A stretch of 64,000 nt of DNA. It comes from Zygnema cylindricum (Eukaryota > Streptophyta > Zygnematophyceae > Zygnematales > Zygnemataceae). Under the pieces are notes generated by a model. That model saw only the letters and a list, made by a program, of their open reading frames with translations, did not search any database and was not told the DNA's origin. The DNA is taken from positions 48,996 through 112,995 of the forward strand of contig JBBHKE010002130.1 in assembly GCA_037447655.1 (NCBI GenBank), written 5' to 3'. A program made the position numbers and the translations under genes. Within the stretch, counting starts at the first letter, position 1. Every line of letters starts with the position of its first letter. Positions 55,452 through 64,000 of this stretch are shown here, piece by piece.

Positions 55452-56487
55452 GGTTATGGGCCTGTCATCAAGAATTCCTATCTTTTCCGGGGATAAGTAT
55501 GTTTACTGGGCGGATATGGTGGAAACACATTTTGAAAATGTCAATGTTTTGGATATATAGTATGGTTCGCTGGATGAATTTGATCCGTCATGGTCTAAGA
55601 AAAATACGCAAGCTCGTTCTATTCTGAAATTTTGTATATCTGAGGACTTAGCTATGTCTCGGATAAAAATGAAAAAAGCAATTGATATCTGGAAATCTCT
55701 TAAAAGTGATTATGAAAAGGCCAATGTCTAGGAAGAGCTTCTATTGGCTGGAAAAATTTGGGACTATAAGTACACTGGCGGTACAATGGCTGAATATTCT
55801 AACAAATTTCGTATCCTTGTAGATGCACATGCTTGTGCAGGTGGGGTGTTTCCTCCTTTTCAACAGGCGGCATTGCTCATGAGGGGTCTCCCTCGTAGTA
55901 TGAAATGAGCATCTGACATGCTCAAACAGAAAGATAAAGCTAGCTGGACTTTACAGTTAGCCATCAATATTTTACTAGAGGAGGAAGCTACATCTAATAT
56001 TCTCAATGTTGAGCAAGTAGAGGCTTTTAATTCAGATTTTGAGAGAAAATGAGAGATTAATCAACAAACGAATCAGTTTAATCAGTTCAGACATTTTAAT
56101 CAAAGTGGAATTAGACAATCCAACAATGCATGCTTTTATTGTAGTGAGAGAGGTCATGGATACAAATTTTGTCCTAAGCTTAAAAAAGCGAACGATACGG
56201 GTTTATACAGGCCAGGATGGCAACAAAGATAGTTTTACAAAGGCTTCACGATGACTTCGCCTCGTGGAAATGCACTATTTTCGGCTTCTTCGTCTCTCCA
56301 AGACGAGACTTTGATAGTTTCTACGGAGGACGATACGGATCTATTCGCTATGGCGGTTGCAATGGAGGGCGCAAAAGACCCTGGATGGATAATGGATACA
56401 GGAGCGTCAGCCCACATGTGCTAGAACAAGACCATCTTCAAAAATCTGAAAGCAACGCCGGAGAAAAATATTTATTATGCTTGTGGA
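55393..56487 (+). pseudogene. gag: gag and protease, D4, six in-frame stops and no frameshift
   Basis: Frame from the LTR-borne ATG (MSTSTTTAAPPPALVVVKQQ, then VMGLSSRIPIFSGDKYVYWADM). Stops at 55558, 55729, 55906, 56050, 56230 and 56422, none shifting the frame. Gag core (ARSILKFCISEDLAMSRIK, GGTMAEYSNKFRILVDAHA), Asn/Gln-rich linker, perfect knuckle CFYCSERGHGYKFC, then protease WIMDTGASAHMC with intact D-T-G-A followed by the TAG at 56422 (TGG in D3). Lineage decay is by substitution only, so this copy is relatively young. Confidence 0.83.
55452..55462 (+). promoter_or_regulatory. Primer-binding site, D4
   Basis: GGTTATGGGCC, 11 bases complementary to the initiator tRNA-Met anticodon arm; then TG in place of CA. 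Translated as VMGLSS. Confidence 0.75.
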
Positions 56488-57858
56488 ATGAGTGTCCAAA
56501 CTCGTGCTGTGGGTGATGTGTCCTTACTAGTTAATGTAGAAGGAAAAGCAATCGAAAGGACTCTTCACAATGTCTTATTTGTGCCTGAATTTAAGAAAAA
56601 TCTGTTTTTTACGTCGTTGGTAGAGAGCAAAGGCTTTGAGGTTAATTTGAAAAATGGTCGGCAGGTTGTTAGCAAAAATGGCAAGGTTGCGGTTACAAGT
56701 ACTAGAGATAGTAGGAAGATGTATTACATGGATATGGCTAATACCAAGGAGAATGATGTTTTGTACTCCGGTGTTTTGCACTCAGATGAGTTGTGGCATA
56801 AAAGATTAGGCCATGTTAATTATGATAGTTTGAGGAAAATGGTCATTGCTGGAAAAATAGAGGGTGTATCAATCACAGATGGGCCGGTCAAAACTTGCGA
56901 TGGTTGCGCTTTAGGCAAAATCCACAAATTGCCATTTCCTAAGGAGTCTGAGCATCGGTCAACGAAACTTTTACAACAAATTCATTCGGATGTCTTTGGT
57001 CCGGCCAGTGTACCATCTGCCGGAGGGATGAAATATATGGTCACCTTCACAGATGATTTCTCCAGGTTTACAAAAGTTTATTTCATGAATGACAAGAACG
57101 AAGTGTTTGGTCACTTCAAACAGTATAAAGCATGGGCTGAAAAACTTCATAATTCATCTATTTTGCAGCTCAGATCGGACAATGGTGGTGAATATACATC
57201 GAAAGAATTTGAAACCTTTTTACTCGAGGAATGCATTAGTCATCTATTGACTGTTCCATATTCACCGGAACAAAATGGGGTGTCAAAAAGACTGAATAGA
57301 ACTCTCACGGAAAGCTCTAGGTCGATGCTCGCAGACAAAAATGTGGATCCGAAATTCTGGGCTGAGGCTCTAAATTGTGCAGTTTATATTAAAAATAGGA
57401 TAGGATCAAGATCAGTAGAAACAACTCCTTACAAAATCTGGACAGGTAGCAAACCAGATGTTAGCCATTTCAAAGTCTTTGGTAGTCAATGCTTTATATT
57501 GGATACGTCTACAAATAGATGGAAAATGGAACCAAAGGGATTACCGGGTATTCTGTTAGGATATGACGATCACTCAAAAGGTTATAGAGTCTTTGTGTTT
57601 GAAAGGCAGAAAATAGTTGTAGCTAGAAACATCATTGTTAAAGATGAACTAGACTCCATAGATTTATTTCAAATGACAGAGCAGCAAAAGCAACAAAAAG
57701 TACAGGAGTATGTCATCTTAGATTGCATGCAAGAAATTGTTCCGGAGATTCCACAAACTCCGGTAATGACTCCGGAGTCAGACTCTCTCCAAGTTCCTCA
57801 CCAAGTTCAGGTCCAGACGGACCAACAGCGCAATGAGGAACACACGGATCGCAACTAG
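56488..57858 (+). CDS. Integrase region of D4 (456 codons, catalytic Glu changed to Lys)
   Basis: Longest clean frame in the window; it is an internal part of the polyprotein (same frame as gag), so the ATG at 56488 is not a native start. Residues 20-60: pre-integrase segment (TLHNVLFVPEFKKNLF). Zinc-binding HHCC: His104, His109, Cys137, Cys140. Core: Asp168 in HSDVFGP, Asp231 in RSDNGGEY, and position 267, 35 residues on, where Glu is expected but Lys is seen (EQNGVSKRLNRT). Then NCAVYIKNRIGSRSVETTPY, HFKVFGSQCF, the copia-type C-terminal segment GLPGILLGYDDHSKGYRVF and a Gln/Pro-rich linker. A DDE integrase inserts element cDNA; loss of Glu should abolish catalysis. It is probably a pseudogene fragment despite the open frame. 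Confidence 0.8.
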   Translation: MSVQTRAVGDVSLLVNVEGKAIERTLHNVLFVPEFKKNLFFTSLVESKGFEVNLKNGRQVVSKNGKVAVTSTRDSRKMYYMDMANTKENDVLYSGVLHSDELWHKRLGHVNYDSLRKMVIAGKIEGVSITDGPVKTCDGCALGKIHKLPFPKESEHRSTKLLQQIHSDVFGPASVPSAGGMKYMVTFTDDFSRFTKVYFMNDKNEVFGHFKQYKAWAEKLHNSSILQLRSDNGGEYTSKEFETFLLEECISHLLTVPYSPEQNGVSKRLNRTLTESSRSMLADKNVDPKFWAEALNCAVYIKNRIGSRSVETTPYKIWTGSKPDVSHFKVFGSQCFILDTSTNRWKMEPKGLPGILLGYDDHSKGYRVFVFERQKIVVARNIIVKDELDSIDLFQMTEQQKQQKVQEYVILDCMQEIVPEIPQTPVMTPESDSLQVPHQVQVQTDQQRNEEHTDRN

Positions 57859-58757
57859 CGCAATCAGCAAGACACGGATCCCAACTAGCGCAATCAGCGC
57901 AATCAGCGCAATGCGCGGCATCCGACGATCTGAGCCTCAGAATTTCCAGGGGGGAGAAGATCAAGCAGCCGCCTGCAAGCAAGCTCTCACTTTGCCTACT
58001 CGGCAGTCCTAGGGAGCCCTTGACCATCCAAGAGGCCTTCTCATCACCAGAGCGGAATCACAAGATTGAGGCAGCAAACGACGAAATGAAGTCGATCATG
58101 GAGGCTCAAACATGGGAGCTTGTGGACCTTCCTCCGGACCGAAAAGCGATTGGCAGCAAATGGGTATTCAAGGTGAAGTTAAATCCTGATAACACCATTG
58201 AACGCTATAAGGCCAAACCTGTGGCGAAGGGATACAATCAAAAGGAAGGAATCGATTTTGAATAAACATTTTCTCCGGTTGTAAGATTTCCAACAATTAG
58301 GATTTTGCTGTCCCTAGCTGCTATAGAAAATATGGAAATCCATCACATGGATGTAAAAACGGCCTTTTTGCATGGAGAATTAGAAGAGACCATTTACATG
58401 CAGCAGCCTCAAAAGTATGTGGAACCAAGAAAATAGCACTTAGTATGCAAGTTGCTAAAATCTTTGTACGGCCTAAAACAGGCCCCCAGACAGTGGAATA
58501 TAAAGCTTGATGAATTCTTGACTAGTCTAGGATTTCAAAAGATAAGTTCTGATCACTCTGTCTACGTTCTAAAGGGTGAAAATGGGATAGTGTATATAGC
58601 AGTATATGTAGATGATTTGCTATTAATTAGCAAATCAATGGCTAAAATTAACAAAATCAAAACTGCGCTAAACTCACGGTTCGAGATGAAAGACCTCGGT
58701 GAGGCAAAATATATTTTGGGTATCCAGGTAAAGAGGGACAGAAATAAGAAAAAATAA
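57859..58757 (+). pseudogene. Linker and reverse transcriptase, D4
   Basis: Linker with short GCGCAATCA repeats and stops (57856, 57886, 57931). One base is missing near 58010 relative to D3, moving RT into another frame. From 58020: TIQEAFSSPERNHKIEAANDEMKS, a TAA at 58263 (FE-stop-TF), MDVKTAFLHGELEE with the catalytic Asp, TAG at 58434 shared with D3, then 58452-58757 SLYGLKQAPRQWNIKLDEFL and YIAVYVDDLLLISKS with intact YVDD. It ends at a shift near 58750. All RT catalytic motifs are preserved, but the frame is broken in at least four places. Confidence 0.84.
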
Positions 58758-58759
58758 AA

Positions 58760-59587
58760 TTGATTCAAAAAGAGGCTATTGGAAACATGTTAGATGAGTA
58801 CGGAATGCGGGGGGCAAAAGGATGTTTAACTCCAATGGAGTTTCGACAAAAGTTAGAGGGAGAAGAGACAGAATCAGGTGTCATTGTTAGCGAGAATTTA
58901 GAGTCAGGGGAGAATGATCCTAGGATAATAATACCTTATAGACAGATAGTGGGAAGCTTAATATATTTCATGAACTGTACCCGTCTTGACATTGCTGCAG
59001 TAGTCGGGGTACTGAGCAGGAGTCTAGAAAATCCGAGAAAATCTGATCTTGATGCAGCAAGGAGAGTCTTAAGATATTTGGCAGGAACTAAAGATCTCAA
59101 ACTCACTGGGTGAGGAGAAGTCAAGCTGCAAACATGGAGTGATGCAAGCTATGGCGACATGCCAAGCCAAAAATCCACCACGGGATTTGTTCTACAAATT
59201 GGGAACGGTACTTGCTGCTGGAGCATCAAATTTCTAAAGGTTACGGCAGAGTCGACAATGGAGTCACAATATATGGCAGCAAGCTCGGCCCTCAAAGAAC
59301 TCTTATGGGTAAAATCCATATTCCAAGAACTAGGATACATGCAAGTTGGTCCACAGGTGATCTGGTGTGATAACCAGGCTGCCATTGCCATTGCTTCTAA
59401 CCCAAGCCATCACTTCAAAAGCAAGCACATGGATGTACGATTACACTTTGTAAGACAAAAAGTGTTCTCAATAGAGCTTAAATTATGTTATTTGCCAGAT
59501 GCAAAAATGATTGTTGATATGCTCACTAAAAACCTTCCTGCTCGTAAGCTGAAGTATTATAAGGACGTAGTGGGATTAAGTGAATAG
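58760..59587 (+). pseudogene. RNase H, D4, one in-frame stop
   Basis: Clean except for TGA at 59111. Segments: MRGAKGCLTPMEFRQKL, PYRQIVGSLIYFMNCTRLD, AARRVLRYLAGTKDLKL, then after the stop WSDASYGDMPSQKSTTGFV (first Asp), TMESQYMAASSALKELLWVK (Glu of MES), VIWCDNQAAIAIASNPSHH (Asp), SKHMDVRLHFVRQKV (last Asp) and MLTKNLPARKLKYYKDVVGLSE with terminal TAG. It would degrade RNA in the RNA-DNA hybrid. The full motif set is present, making this the best RNase H in the window. The region 59588-59747 is non-coding and ends in the purine tract AAAGCTTTAGGGGAG. Confidence 0.84.
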
Positions 59588-59747
59588 TTGAATTGCTACA
59601 CTACTATACTGCCACTCTGCGATAAATCCACCATTGTGAGGTAGTGGGACTGGATGACTTGCTAATTGCTACATTGCTATGCTGTGATGCTGCGCTAGTT
59701 TATCACCGCAGCTGCGCCAGGATACTCAGTCTAAAGCTTTAGGGGAG

Positions 59748-60605
59748 TGTTGTCTTTTTGGAAAGCTTTCAGCCTCAATGCAGGGCAGCTCCTTTACAGA
59801 CAAAGCAGCGCAGCTGCTATACGGATACAGCAGCGTAGCTGTTATACAACAGAGCAGCGCAGCTGCTATAGAGCAAAGCAGCTGCTATATAGCAGAGCAG
59901 CTGCTATACAGCAAAGTAGCTGCTATACAGCAGAGCAGCTGCTATACAGCAGAGCAGCTGCTATACAGCAGAGCAACTTAGCAGCAAAGCAGCGCAGCAG
60001 CAAAGCTGCAACACAGACAAGACAAGGCAACCACGATTATATTTAATATGGTCTGTACGGACAACGCAACGTCTGATATTCTTAATGTGATTTTGTACGG
60101 GATAGAGCAACTGCGATAGATAAGATTCTAGTCAACTTAGTGGGAACCCAGTGGTAACTTAGTGGGTAGCTCAGTGGTAGCTTAATGGTAGCTTAGTGGT
60201 AGCTCAGTGGTAGCTCAGTGGTATCTTAGTATTAGCTTGGCACCTTAACGTACCTCTCAGGTACATTGGTATTGCCAGTACAACACAAGTATAAGACTTA
60301 GGACTCAGAACACATGATGGATCCAGACTTCCAAGTAGTAAAACTGCACACAGTTTTTGGGAAACTTCGGAGTATTATATCTTGAGTGTTGTCGAGTCAA
60401 TTGTGCTTTAACTTTGGGAGTTATCAGTGTTTATGCTACTCTATATTCTGATGGAATTTTGTGAGGTTTGGATGCTTGTTTAAAAATTGGTGAGCACTTA
60501 AGAATAGTTGTTTGGTAGGATTCTTGATAGCTTATGAGAGTGTATCATGTCTACTTCTACTACTACTGCTGCTCTTCCACCTGCACTGGTGGCTGTAGAA
60601 CAACA
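59748..60605 (+). repeat. Family D 3' LTR of D4
   Basis: 858 bp, TGTTGTCTTTTTGG to GTAGAACAACA. It is about 130 bp longer than the 5' LTR, mainly from extra CAGCTG repeat units and AGTGGTAGCTT-type repeats (60140-60235). It abuts satellite 2 at 60606. Confidence 0.9.
59800..59985 (+). repeat. 19-bp CAGCTG repeat array in D4 U3
   Basis: Tandem units of CAGCTGCTATACAGCAGAG with variants, about nine to ten CAGCTG-type sites. The 5' LTR has about four (54765-54900). CAGCTG is an E-box and the core of several bHLH sites. An enhancer role is inference. The ORFs that run through the array are by-products of its composition. Confidence 0.7.
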
Positions 60606-63600
60606 TTTTCGCTAACAACAATAGTGGTAAGAAACTCTTTAAATTGATAAAGCTCACAAAAATAGTTAAAAAAAACCCTGAACCATGTTTCTAACACAAA
60701 TTTGAGTTTGTGCTATCATATATATTTGTAATAAACATCGTTTATTGTTCGTGGTCGCAAAAATATGTAAAACAAACTCCTAACCATGTTTGTAACTCAA
60801 GTTTGTGTTTTCGCTAACAAAAATAGTGGTAAGAAACTCTTTAAAATGTTAACGCTCACAAAAATAGTTAAACAAAACACTAAACCATGTTTCTAACACA
60901 AATTTGAGTTTGTGCTAACAATTGTATTTGTAATGAACATCGTTTATTGTTCGTTGCCTAAAAAAGAGGGAAAAAAACTCAAATCCATGTTTGTAACTCA
61001 AGTTTGAGTTTTTGCTAACAACAATAGAGGTAAGAAACTCTTTACATTGTTAACGCTCATAAAAATAGTTAAAAAAAATGCTAAACCATGTTTCTAACAA
61101 AAATTTGAGATTGTGCTAACATATATATTTGTAAAAAACATCGTTTATTGTTCGTTGCCACAAAAAGAGGGAAAAAAAACTCAAACCATGTTTGTAACTC
61201 AAGTTTGTGTTTTTGATGACAACAATAGTGGTAAAAAACTCTTTACATTGGTAACGCTCACAAAAATAGTTAAAAAAAACCCTAAACCATGTTTCTAACA
61301 CAAATTTGATTTTGTGCTAGCATATATTTTTGTAAAAAACATCGTTTATTGTTCGCGGTCACAAAAAGATGTAAAACAAACTCCGAACCATGTTTGTAAC
61401 TCAAGTTTGTGTTTTCGCTAACAACAATAGTGGTAAGAAACTCTTTACATTGTTAACGCTCACAAAAATAGTTAAAAAAAACCCTAAACCATGTTTCTAA
61501 CACAAATTTGAGTTTGTGCTAACATATATATTTGTAAAAAACATCGTTTATTGTTCGTTGCCACAAAAAGAGGGAAAATAAACTCAAAACCATGTTTGTA
61601 ACTCAAGTTTGTGTTTTTGATAACAACAATAGTGGTAAGAAACTCTTTACATTGTTAACGCTCACAAAAATAGTTAAAAAAAACCCTAAACCATGTTTCT
61701 AACACAAATTTGAGTTTGTGCTAACAAATATATTTGTAATAAACATCGTTTATTGTTCGTCGCCTCAAAAAGAGGGAAAATAAACTCAAAACCATGTTTG
61801 TAACTCAAGTTTGAGTTTTCGCTAACAACAATAGTGGTAAGAAACTCTTTACATTGTTAACGCTCACAAAAATAGTTAAAAAAAACCCTAAACCATGTTT
61901 CTAACACAAATTTGAGTTTGTGCTAACAAATATATTTGTAATAAACATCGTTTATTGTTCGTCGCCTCAAAAAGAGGGAAAATAAACTCAAAACCATGTT
62001 TGTAACTCAAGTTTGAGTTTTCGCTAACAACAATAGTGGTAAGAAACTCTTTACATTGTTAACGCTCACAAAAATAGTTAAAAAAACACTAAACCATGTT
62101 TCTAACACAAATTTGAGTTTGTGCTAACAAATATGTTTGTAATAAACATCGTTTATTGTTCGTCGCTTCAAAAAGAGGGAAAATAAACTCAAAACCATGT
62201 TATTAACTCAAGTTTGAGGTTTCGCTAACAACAATAGTGGTATACATTGTTAACGCTCACAAAAATAGTTAAAAAAAACCCTAAACCATGTTTCTAACTT
62301 AAATTTGAGTTTGTGCTAACAAATATATTTGTAAAAAACATCGTTTATTGTTTGTGGTCACAAAAAGATGTAAAACAAACTCCGAACCATGTTTGTAACT
62401 CAAGTTTGTGTTTTTGCTAACAACAATAGTGGTAAGAAACTCTTTACATTGTTAACGCTCACAAAAATAGTTAAAAAAAACCCTAAACAATGTTTCTAAC
62501 ACAAATTTGAGTTTGTGCTAACAAATATATTTGTAATAAACATCGTTTATTGTTCGCGGTCACAAAAAGATGTAAAACAAACTCCAAACCATGTTTGTAA
62601 CTCAAGTTTGTGTTTTTGCTAACAACAATAGTGGTAAGAAACTCTTTACATTGTTAACGCTCACAAAATAGTTAGAAAAAACCCTAAACCATGTTTCTAA
62701 CACAAATTTGAGTTTGTGCTAACAAATATATTTGTAATAAACATCTTTTATTGTTCGCTGTCACAAAAAGATGTAAAACAAACTCCAAACCATGTTTGAA
62801 ACTCTAGTTTGAGTTTTCGCTAACAACAATAGTGGTAAGAAACTCTTTACATTGTTAACCCTCACAAAAATAGTTAAAAATAATGCTAAACCATGTTTCT
62901 AACAAAAATTTGAGTTTGTGCTTACATATATATTTGTAAAAAACATTGTTTATTGTTCGTTTCCACAAAAAGAGGGAAAATAAACTCAAACCATGTTTCT
63001 AACTCAAGTTTGTGTTTTTGATGACAACAATAGTGGTAAAAAACTCTTTACATTGTTAACGCTCACAAAAATAGTTAAAAAAAACCTTAAACCATGTTTC
63101 TAACACAAATTTGATTTTGTGCTAACATATATATTTGTAAAAAACATCGTTTATTGTTCGCGGACACAAAAAGATATAAAACAAACTCCTAACCATGTTT
63201 GTAACTCAAGTTTGTGATTTCGCTTACAACAATAGTGGTAAGAAACTCTTTACATTGTTAACGCTCATAAAAATAGTTAAAAAAAACGCTAAACCATGTT
63301 TCTAACAAAAATTTGAGTTTGTGCTAACATATATATTTGTAAAAAACATCGTTTATTGTTCGTTGCCACAAAAAGAGGGAAAATAAACTCAAACCATGTT
63401 TGTAACTCAAGTTTGTGTTTTTGATGACAACAATAGTGGTAAAAAACTCTTTACATTGTTAACGCTCACAAAAATAGTTAAAAAAAAACCTTAAACCATG
63501 TTTCTAACACAAATATTAGTTTGTGCTAACATATATATTTGTAAAAAACATCGTTTATTGGTCGCGGAAACAAAAAGATGTAAAACAAACTCCAAACCAT

Positions 63601-64000
63601 GTTTGTAACTCAAGTTTGTGATTTCGCTTACAACAATAGTGGTAAGAAACTCTTTACATTATTAACGCTCACAAAAATAGTTAAAAAAATTCCCTAAACC
63701 ATGTTTCTAACACAAATTTGAGTTTGTGCTAACAATTTTATTTGTAAAAAAACATCGTTTATTGTTCGTTGCCACAAAAAGAGGGAAAATAAACTCCAAA
63801 CCATGTTTGTAACTCAAGTTTGTGTTTTTGCTAACAACAATAGTGGTAAGAAACTCTTTACATTGTTAACGCTCACAGAAATAGTTAAAAAAAACCCTAA
63901 ACCATATTTCTTACACAAATTTGAGTTTGTGCTAACAAATATATTTGTAATAAACATCGTTTATTGTTCGCGGTCACAAAAAGATGAAAAACAAACTCCG
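60606..64000 (+). repeat. Satellite 2 array, 202-bp monomer built of two 101-bp halves
   Basis: About 17 monomers to the window edge. Successive CCATGTTTCTAACACAAATT and CCATGTTTGTAACTCAAGTT blocks alternate at 101-bp spacing (61489, 61590, 61691). Half one carries ATATTTGTAAAAAACATCG and TTATTGTTCG, half two carries CTAACAACAATAGTGGTAAG and TTACATTGTTAACGCTCAC. Two versions of half one differ at its end (GCCACAAAAAGAGGG versus GGTCACAAAAAGATG). No insertion interrupts it, and no gene is present (61113-61301 ORFs are chance). Confidence 0.93.

Larger units (their letters stand above)
54727..60605 (+). mobile_element. Family D element D4, best preserved full-length copia-type copy
   Basis: LTRs 54727-55451 (725 bp) and 59748-60605 (858 bp), body about 4.3 kb. 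gag to integrase is one uninterrupted frame register from 55393 to 57858 with only point stops. Left flank CAAAT in the D3 LTR, right flank TTTTC in satellite 2: no target duplication, and the D3 LTR does not resume. The element thus bridges two different sequence contexts, pointing to ectopic recombination between two D copies. Confidence 0.87.

Noticed and set aside
59747-60046. Gln/Ala/Tyr-rich ORFs through the D4 U3 repeats (also 54660-54997)
   Set aside because: Open in several frames because of the repeat composition; they lie in LTR promoter sequence.
60606-61300. Short ORFs in satellite 2 on both strands
   Set aside because: Same-length complementary ORFs inside a tandem repeat, broken in other monomers; no coding signal.
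61480-61500. CCCTAAACC in satellite 2 monomers and AACCTAACTT in satellite 1 as telomere repeats
   Set aside because: Only one telomere-like unit per long monomer and no tandem heptamers; chance resemblance.

Overview
The window is repeat DNA from a eukaryotic nuclear genome. I see no host gene, no RNA gene and no bacterial-type operon. It consists of two unrelated tandem satellites and many nested, decayed Ty1/copia-type LTR retrotransposons. The organism cannot be named from the sequence. The retroelements' primer sites match the anticodon arm of a plant-type initiator tRNA-Met, and the LTRs are rich in GTAC, the core site of plant and green-algal SBP proteins, so a plant or alga is favoured. 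This is inference.

Layout. Satellite 1 has a 40-bp monomer centred on the palindrome TGTTAGCGCTAACA. It fills 1-3537, 13318-13738, 14922-16026, 16836-17163, 29745-32600, 37371-37670, 38749-40781 and 46822-48568. It is in one orientation except for the first ~151 bp, which are inverted. Every traceable retroelement insertion was made into this satellite or into another element. Family A occupies 3538-13317: three LTRs, a gag-only body and a degenerate full-length body, flanked by CACAA. A reverse solo LTR of family B follows (13739-14921), then a solo LTR of an otherwise unseen family E (16027-16835). Family C element C1 (17164-29744, flanked by GTTAG) has a tandem family B element (three LTRs, two bodies, 17464-24834) lodged in its 5' LTR. 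C2 is at 32601-37370 and a reverse solo C LTR at 37671-38748. Family D copies are D1 (40782-46821), D3 fused to D5 (48569-54726) and D4 (54727-60605). D4's right end abuts satellite 2 (60606-64000), a 202-bp repeat made of two diverged 101-bp halves. Both satellites run off the window ends.

How the parts work together. Families A and D carry the copia order gag, protease, integrase, reverse transcriptase, RNase H, but every copy is broken. Families B and C keep a long gag reading frame and have lost pol: B fuses relics of the deleted pol genes to gag, and C has a long acidic-then-basic tail. They look like non-autonomous elements that depended on enzymes from A- or D-type relatives. Families A-D share two linked traits. 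The gag ATG lies inside the LTR, a few codons before its end. The primer-binding site directly after the LTR (GGTTATGGGCC...) is both complementary to the initiator tRNA-Met anticodon arm (half-tRNA priming as in Drosophila copia) and translated as part of Gag (VMG). The LTRs also share a TATA box next to an AGGACTTAGAA motif, GTAC clusters and CAGCTG-rich repeats.

Limits: boundaries were read by eye from LTR alignment and target duplications. Domain calls rest on visible motifs, not on profile searches.
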